A DNA stretch of 10,421 nt. It comes from Acidilobaceae archaeon. Its GTDB lineage: Archaea > Thermoproteota > Thermoprotei_A > Sulfolobales > Acidilobaceae. Location of the stretch: contig JALWEW010000078.1 in assembly GCA_027039295.1 (NCBI GenBank), positions 1-10,421 on the forward strand, written 5' to 3'. The position numbers and the translations under genes were made by a program. Every line of letters starts with the position of its first letter. Within the stretch, counting starts at the first letter, position 1. Shown piece after piece: positions 6,741-10,421 of the stretch. Under the pieces are notes generated by a model. That model made no database searches. It saw only the letters and a program-made list of their open reading frames with translations, and had not been told where the DNA came from.

Positions 6741-7703
6741 ATGCCCTTACTGGAGGTAACGGATCTGAGGACGTACTACTACACCCTCAGGGGTGTCGTT
6801 AGGGCTGTCGACGGTGTGAGCTTCACCCTCGACCGCGGGGAGACCCTGGGCATAGCCGGGGAGAGTGGTTGCGGCAAGAGCACGCTGGCCTGGAGCATCC
6901 TACGCCTCGTACCGCCGCCCGGCAGGATAGTCGGGGGCTCCATCAAGATTGACGGGATGGATATCACCAAGATGAGCGAGGCGGAGCTGAGGAGGAAGGT
7001 CAGGTGGCGCAAGGTCAGCATGATCTTCCAGGGGGCCATGAACGCCTTCAACCCCGTCCTCAAGGTTGGGGACCAGGTGATAGAGCCCCTCCTACTCCAT
7101 ACCGACATGACTAGGGAGGAGGCCTGGGCTAAGGCCGAGGAGATGGTGCAGCACGTGGGCCTCCCACCCGAGATACTCGAGAGGTACCCCCACGAGCTGA
7201 GCGGTGGGCAGAAGCAGAGGCTCGTCATAGCAATGGCCATACTCCTAGAGCCGGATATAGTCATAGCGGACGAGCCCACCACGGCCCTGGACGTGGTGAT
7301 ACAGGCGCAGATACTAAACCTCATGAAGAGGCTCTATAGGGAGAAGAAGATGAGCATAATACTCATAACCCACGACCTCTCCGTCATCGCGGAGCTCGCC
7401 GAGAAGACGGCCATAATGTACGCTGGTAAGATAGTGGAGTACGGCCCCTCAGACGCCGTATTCGAGAACCCCCTCCACCCCTACACCCAGGCCCTCCTCA
7501 AGGCGGTGCCCAGGCTCAGGGGGCCCAAGGAGAGGCTGATCTACATACCCGGCAGCCCCCCGGATCTCAGGAACCCGCCGAGGGGCTGCAGGTTCTACCC
7601 GAGGTGTGAGAAGAGGTTCGAGCCCTGCGACAGGGAGGAGCCCCCCATGGTCGAGGCCGAGAAGGGCCACTTCGTGGCGTGCTGGCTCTACGCGAGGAGG
7701 TGA
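6741..7703 (+). CDS. dppD: ABC transporter ATPase, DppD/OppD family
   Basis: This is one of the two cytoplasmic ATPases that power the importer, 320 aa, the usual family length. Walker A is GESGCGKST at residues 40-48. The Q-loop is in MIFQGAMNAFNP, the signature is LSGGQKQR at 153-160, Walker B is DIVIADEP at 172-179, and the switch histidine is in ILITHDLSV. The C-terminal oligopeptide-transporter extension (from about 255) carries four cysteines, C283, C289, C296 and C314, in the arrangement CX5CX6CX17C. An iron-sulfur cluster has been reported at this place in a bacterial DppD, so one is likely here. I chose ATG 6741 because it begins the protein with the standard first strand (MPLLEVTDLRTYY). 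An in-frame GTG at 6726 would add five residues. A G-rich patch at 6728-6731 is a weak ribosome-binding site. The stop overlaps the Shine-Dalgarno site of the partner ATPase. Confidence 0.95.
   Translation: MPLLEVTDLRTYYYTLRGVVRAVDGVSFTLDRGETLGIAGESGCGKSTLAWSILRLVPPPGRIVGGSIKIDGMDITKMSEAELRRKVRWRKVSMIFQGAMNAFNPVLKVGDQVIEPLLLHTDMTREEAWAKAEEMVQHVGLPPEILERYPHELSGGQKQRLVIAMAILLEPDIVIADEPTTALDVVIQAQILNLMKRLYREKKMSIILITHDLSVIAELAEKTAIMYAGKIVEYGPSDAVFENPLHPYTQALLKAVPRLRGPKERLIYIPGSPPDLRNPPRGCRFYPRCEKRFEPCDREEPPMVEAEKGHFVACWLYARR
7696..7703 (+). promoter_or_regulatory. Shine-Dalgarno site for the second ATPase, overlapping the DppD stop
   Basis: GGAGGTGA contains the TGA stop of the upstream ATPase as its last three bases and lies 6 bases before the GTG at 7710. 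Termination on the first cistron therefore places the ribosome at the next start, a layout that favours translational coupling and equal amounts of the two ATPases. Confidence 0.8.
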
Positions 7704-7709
7704 GCCCTG

Positions 7710-8846
7710 GTGCCCGAGTTGGGGGAGAAGGTACTCGACGTGAGGGACCTGAGGGTCTGGTTCCCCGTTAGGAGGGGCCTCATAGAGACCATAACGGGTA
7801 GGGCCCGCCTCTACGTTAGGGCAGTTGATGGGGTGTCATTCGACATAAGGCGCCGCGAGACATTCTGCTTCGTCGGTGAGAGCGGCTGCGGTAAGACCAC
7901 CACGGGCAAGGCCCTCCTGAGGCTCGTGCCCATAACCGGCGGCTCGGCCCTCTTCAGGCCCTCCAAGGAGGTCGCGGAGGAGCTTGAGAAGCGCGGCGTC
8001 ACCATAGACGAGGATGGTATGGTGGACATATTCAAGCTCAACGAGAAGCAATTCCACCCCGTCAGGCGTGACATCCAGATGGTCTACCAGGACCCCTTCG
8101 GGAGCCTCAACCCCCGCTTCAGGGTTAGGGACATACTAGAGGAGCCCCTCATCGTGCACAAGATCGGGGAAACCAAGAGCGAGAGGCTGGAGATGGTATC
8201 GAGGGCCCTCGAGATGGTGAAGCTCACGCCCGTCTCAGAGTTCATAGACCGCTACCCCCACCAGCTCAGCGGCGGGCAGAGGCAGAGGGTCGCCATAGCG
8301 AGGGCCATAATAATGAACCCAGTCCTCGTGGTAGCCGACGAGCCCGTCTCGATGCTCGACGTCTCCATTAGGGCCGAGATACTCGAGGTCTTCAACCTGC
8401 TGAAGGAGAGGCTCGGCCTATCCTTCATCTACATAACCCACGACCTCTCGACCGCCCGCTACGTCTGCGACAGGATAGCGGTGATGTACCTCGGCAAGAT
8501 AGTGGAGATAGGAGAGGCAGACGACGTCATACAGGAGCCCCTACATCCCTATACCGAGGCCCTCGTCGCGGCGATACCCGAGCCCGACCCCAGGAACAGG
8601 CTCAAGTTCAGGGACATCAAGATAAAGGGCGAGGTACCCAGCCCCGTCAACATACCCCCAGGCTGCAGGTTCCACCCCAGGTGCATACTCTACGAGGAAG
8701 CAATCAAGAGGGGCGAGGAGTGGGCCAAGCTATGCACCAAGGCCGAGCCGCCCCTAGTCGAGGTAAAGAAGGGCCACTACGCCGCCTGCTTCAGGCACGA
8801 GGCGGTTAGGGCTGCGGTCACAGCCAAGGCTGCTGGGGGATCCTAG
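7710..8846 (+). CDS. dppF: ABC transporter ATPase, DppF/OppF family
   Basis: This is the second ATPase, 378 aa, pairing with the upstream one as a heterodimer. Walker A is GESGCGKTT at residues 56-64. The Q-loop is in MVYQDPFGSLNPR, the signature LSGGQRQR is at 186-193, Walker B has D210 and E211 in VLVVADEPVSMLD, and the switch histidine is in IYITHDLST. All catalytic residues are present. Between Walker A and the Q-loop there is an extra stretch (about residues 75-110, including SKEVAEELEKRGVTIDEDG), roughly 15-20 residues longer than in typical DppF. The C-terminal extension has four cysteines: C319, C325, C342 and C360. Their first spacing (CX5C) and general pattern match those of the partner, so both subunits may hold an iron-sulfur cluster. 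GTG 7710 has a full Shine-Dalgarno site at the right distance, and the gap to the upstream gene is 6 bases. Confidence 0.95.
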   Translation: MPELGEKVLDVRDLRVWFPVRRGLIETITGRARLYVRAVDGVSFDIRRRETFCFVGESGCGKTTTGKALLRLVPITGGSALFRPSKEVAEELEKRGVTIDEDGMVDIFKLNEKQFHPVRRDIQMVYQDPFGSLNPRFRVRDILEEPLIVHKIGETKSERLEMVSRALEMVKLTPVSEFIDRYPHQLSGGQRQRVAIARAIIMNPVLVVADEPVSMLDVSIRAEILEVFNLLKERLGLSFIYITHDLSTARYVCDRIAVMYLGKIVEIGEADDVIQEPLHPYTEALVAAIPEPDPRNRLKFRDIKIKGEVPSPVNIPPGCRFHPRCILYEEAIKRGEEWAKLCTKAEPPLVEVKKGHYAACFRHEAVRAAVTAKAAGGS

Positions 8847-8867
8847 CGTGGAGCCCCACTCCCTCAA

Positions 8868-8878
8868 CCCCTAAAACG
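8868..8878 (+). promoter_or_regulatory. CCCCTAAAACG element before the amidase
   Basis: This 11-base sequence occurs exactly once more in an intergenic gap of the window, at 3812-3822, upstream of the binding-protein gene. Here TAAAAC could act as a weak TATA box, centred near 8874, giving transcription from about 8900 and a very short leader before CTG 8913. In the other copy it lies upstream of a better TATA box. A shared regulator site is possible, and so is coincidence. Confidence 0.3.
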
Positions 8879-8901
8879 ACCCCTCAGCCACGATGGGCCA
8901 C

Positions 8902-8906
8902 GGTGA
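8902..8906 (+). promoter_or_regulatory. Shine-Dalgarno site pointing to a CTG start
   Basis: GGTGA lies 6 bases before CTG 8913, the same register as the GGTGA part of the sites before the GTG starts at 2032 and 7710. Its TGA is also the last in-frame stop upstream of the amidase reading frame. It supports translation beginning at 8913 despite the unusual codon. Confidence 0.45.
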
Positions 8907-8912
8907 CTGGGG

Positions 8913-10322
8913 CTGCTCGGCCCAGGCGAGATAGCGGCGCGTATAGCGCGGAGCCTCCCCAAGGGCGCCCCCGGGCCACTCCTAGGCTCCTGGGAGCAAA
9001 TCCTAGGCGAGGCCGAGCCTTATACGTGGGCCTCGAGGCTCGCCCCAATCCTCCGGAGGCCCCCAGGAGAGAGGAGGAGCCTCGTCAGGGAGGCGAGCGC
9101 CTCGGCCTGCGGCCCCGGGGTCTCCGGTAACGTCTTCCTGGAGTGCGTGGAGCCCGGGGAGGCGGAGGCCCTGGGCGCCCCGGGGGCCCTCGGCTACGTG
9201 CCGGTAGCGATAAAGGACAACATGGACCACCCACGCTTCCACACCAGACTCGGGGCCCCCTACGCCCAGTACAAGCCCGGCCACATGGACCCCCTGACAT
9301 CGAGGCTGGTGGCCGCGGGGGCCGCAGTCATAGGCAAGACCTCCATGCACGAGCTGGCCCTCGGCACGACAAACGTGAACCCCCACTACGGCACCCCCGA
9401 GAACCCCGCGTGCCCTGGCAGGATCCCCGGGGGGAGCAGCGGGGGCAGCGCAGCAGCCGTCGCCGCGGGCACGGTGCCGCTGGCAACGGGCAACGATGCC
9501 GGGGGCAGCGTGAGGCTCCCAGCAGCCTATACCGGCGTGACGGGCTTCAAGCCCTCCAGGGGCTACCTGCCAAGCGCGGGGCTCCCGAGGGTCGAGAGCC
9601 TAGCGGCCCCAGGCATCATAGCGGCGACCCCCCTCGACGTAGTCCTCGCGGTTGAGGCCATCCGCCCAGGCGAGGCGGGACGCATCCTAGCGGCGGCGGG
9701 GGAGCTGCGGGAGAGCCGCCTAGGCCCGAGGGTGCTCGTGCCGGTTGATCTCCTCGAGAGGGCTGAGCCCAGTGTGGGGGAGGCCTTCAGGGACGCCCTA
9801 GAGGCCCTCGAGGCCGCTGGCTGGAGGACCGTTCAGGCGAGGCTAGCCCTCCCAAGGGAGGCGGAGAACGCCAGGGTCGCCGCGACCCTACTAGAGGCCC
9901 TCCAGGACCTCCAGGGCCTCTACGAGGCCCACAGGCAGGAGATGGGGGAGGACATACGCTTCCTACTAGACATAGCCTCCCACATGCCGCCCTGGGCCCT
10001 AGCCTCCGCCAGGAGGCTCCTCGGGGAGGTCAGGGCGGCCGTGAGGGGGCGCCTAGAGGCCTACGATGCAATCCTACTCCCAACGGCCCCCCAGGAGCCC
10101 CCGAGGCTCGAGGAGGCGGACTGGAGGCTCTCAGCGTCAACAAGGCTCATAGAATACACTGCCCCCCTCAACACCCTCGACCTCCCAGCGATAAGCATAC
10201 CGGCCGGCCCCCGGCTGCCCTGCGGCGCCCCCCTGGGACTCCAGCTGGCGAGCGCCCACGGGGACGCCTACACGCTAGCCCTAGCACTCGAGGCCTGGAG
10301 GATCCTCGCAGGCAAAGCCTAG
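8913..10322 (+). CDS. Amidase-signature family hydrolase, probable CTG start
   Basis: This is a cytoplasmic Ser-cisSer-Lys amidohydrolase, 469 aa from CTG 8913. The triad is complete: K101 in VAIKDN, S175 in GGSSGGSAAA and S199 in GNDAGGSVRLP. The 24-residue distance between the serines is as in FAAH and GatA. The C-terminal part has YDAILLPTAP and LPAISIPAG, also typical. The first GTG (9147) would leave only 22 residues before the catalytic lysine, where relatives have about 60 to 140. The frame is open upstream to a TGA at 8904, with codon use like the rest of the gene and a typical helical start (GPGEIAARIARSLPKG). That stretch contains no ATG, GTG or TTG. A GGTGA at 8902-8906 selects CTG 8913; CTG 8907, a sequencing error or a frameshift are alternatives. 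The YKRR-type segment I expect of GatA is not seen, so I call it a general amidase of unknown substrate. It lies 66 bases after the ATPase and may process the imported compound (inference). Confidence 0.82.
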   Translation: MLGPGEIAARIARSLPKGAPGPLLGSWEQILGEAEPYTWASRLAPILRRPPGERRSLVREASASACGPGVSGNVFLECVEPGEAEALGAPGALGYVPVAIKDNMDHPRFHTRLGAPYAQYKPGHMDPLTSRLVAAGAAVIGKTSMHELALGTTNVNPHYGTPENPACPGRIPGGSSGGSAAAVAAGTVPLATGNDAGGSVRLPAAYTGVTGFKPSRGYLPSAGLPRVESLAAPGIIAATPLDVVLAVEAIRPGEAGRILAAAGELRESRLGPRVLVPVDLLERAEPSVGEAFRDALEALEAAGWRTVQARLALPREAENARVAATLLEALQDLQGLYEAHRQEMGEDIRFLLDIASHMPPWALASARRLLGEVRAAVRGRLEAYDAILLPTAPQEPPRLEEADWRLSASTRLIEYTAPLNTLDLPAISIPAGPRLPCGAPLGLQLASAHGDAYTLALALEAWRILAGKA

Positions 10323-10345
10323 GGGGCGCCCCCGCGGGCGCCTAG
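10319..10345. repeat. GC-rich imperfect inverted repeat at the convergent gene ends
   Basis: CTAGG at 10319-10323 and CCTAG at 10341-10345 bracket a GC-only core that includes the perfect palindrome GGGGGCGCCCCC (10322-10333) and a further GGGCGCC. An RNA from either strand could fold here. There is no T-rich tract on either side, so I do not call it a terminator. Confidence 0.35.
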
Positions 10346-10421
10346 TCTGACCCTCCCGAGGGCCCTCAGGAGCGCTATGAGCCTCCCGAGGCCCCTCTGG
10401 ACCTCGGGGTCCCTAAGCGCC
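10319..10421 (-). CDS. C-terminal end of a DUF1641-type protein, partial
   Basis: The last 33 codons of a minus-strand gene enter from the right edge. The visible end reads ALRDPEVQRGLGRLIALL, then RALGRVRLGARGGAP and a TAG stop (plus positions 10319-10321). The DPEVQRGLG...LL.ALG pattern is the core of the DUF1641 domain, a short helical domain of unknown function found in archaea and bacteria, sometimes beside formate-dehydrogenase-type genes. The frame has the AGG/CTC-rich codon use of the neighbours. The gene converges on the amidase, and their stop codons overlap. Only the tail is visible, so the assignment rests on that motif. Confidence 0.7.
   Translation of the reverse strand, partial: ALRDPEVQRGLGRLIALLRALGRVRLGARGGAP

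Noticed and set aside
8903..9130. Frame from GTG 8903 as a separate small gene
   Set aside because: It is Pro/Arg-rich and overlaps the much more convincing amidase N-terminus in another frame.
9147..10322. GTG 9147 as the amidase start
   Set aside because: It leaves 22 residues before the catalytic lysine and ignores 78 upstream codons (to CTG 8913) that look like an amidase N-terminus.
8913..10322. GatA subunit of the tRNA amidotransferase
   Set aside because: The catalytic triad is shared by the whole amidase family, but the YKRR-type region I expect of GatA is absent and no GatB or GatC gene is adjacent.

Overview
The window looks like a piece of a GC-rich hyperthermophilic crenarchaeon (Thermoproteota; Desulfurococcales or Acidilobales would fit, but this is inference). 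The reasons are heavy use of AGG/AGA arginine and ATA isoleucine codons, archaeal TATA-like elements upstream of gene starts, GGAGGTGA Shine-Dalgarno sites with GTG starts, and a solute-binding protein with the Ser/Thr-rich stalk and C-terminal membrane anchor known from crenarchaeal ABC transporters.

Layout. At the left edge, an uncharacterised soluble protein (75-707) is on the minus strand, and a second minus-strand gene may begin at 59 and run out of the window. A single AT-rich element at 758-769 separates it from the plus-strand transporter cluster. The cluster has three apparent transcription units: the two permeases (817-2010 and 2032-3657), the membrane-anchored binding protein with its own TATA box (3913-6597), and the two ATPases behind a terminator-like hairpin and a new TATA box (6741-7703 and 7710-8846). 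Together they form a complete Opp/Dpp-family (peptide/nickel/oligosaccharide) importer: binding protein outside, two-permease channel, and two different ATPases inside. An amidase-signature hydrolase follows (8913-10322), then the C-terminal end of a minus-strand DUF1641-type protein that meets the amidase tail to tail (10319 to the right edge).

How the genes work together. The importer would bring in a peptide or glycan-like ligand captured at the cell surface. The amidase could hydrolyse an amide in the imported compound, but that link rests only on adjacency. The substrate cannot be read from the sequence, because characterised Sulfolobus Opp-family importers carry sugars as well as peptides.

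Most unusual points. (1) The binding protein has its family motifs in circularly permuted order. (2) The amidase has no ATG, GTG or TTG start that would give a full-length protein; the reading frame, family length and a Shine-Dalgarno site all point to a CTG start at 8913. (3) The DppC-type permease carries a large external domain bracketed by its only two cysteines. (4) The amidase and DUF1641 stop codons interlock in one CTAG. I see no CRISPR array, transposon, rRNA or tRNA.
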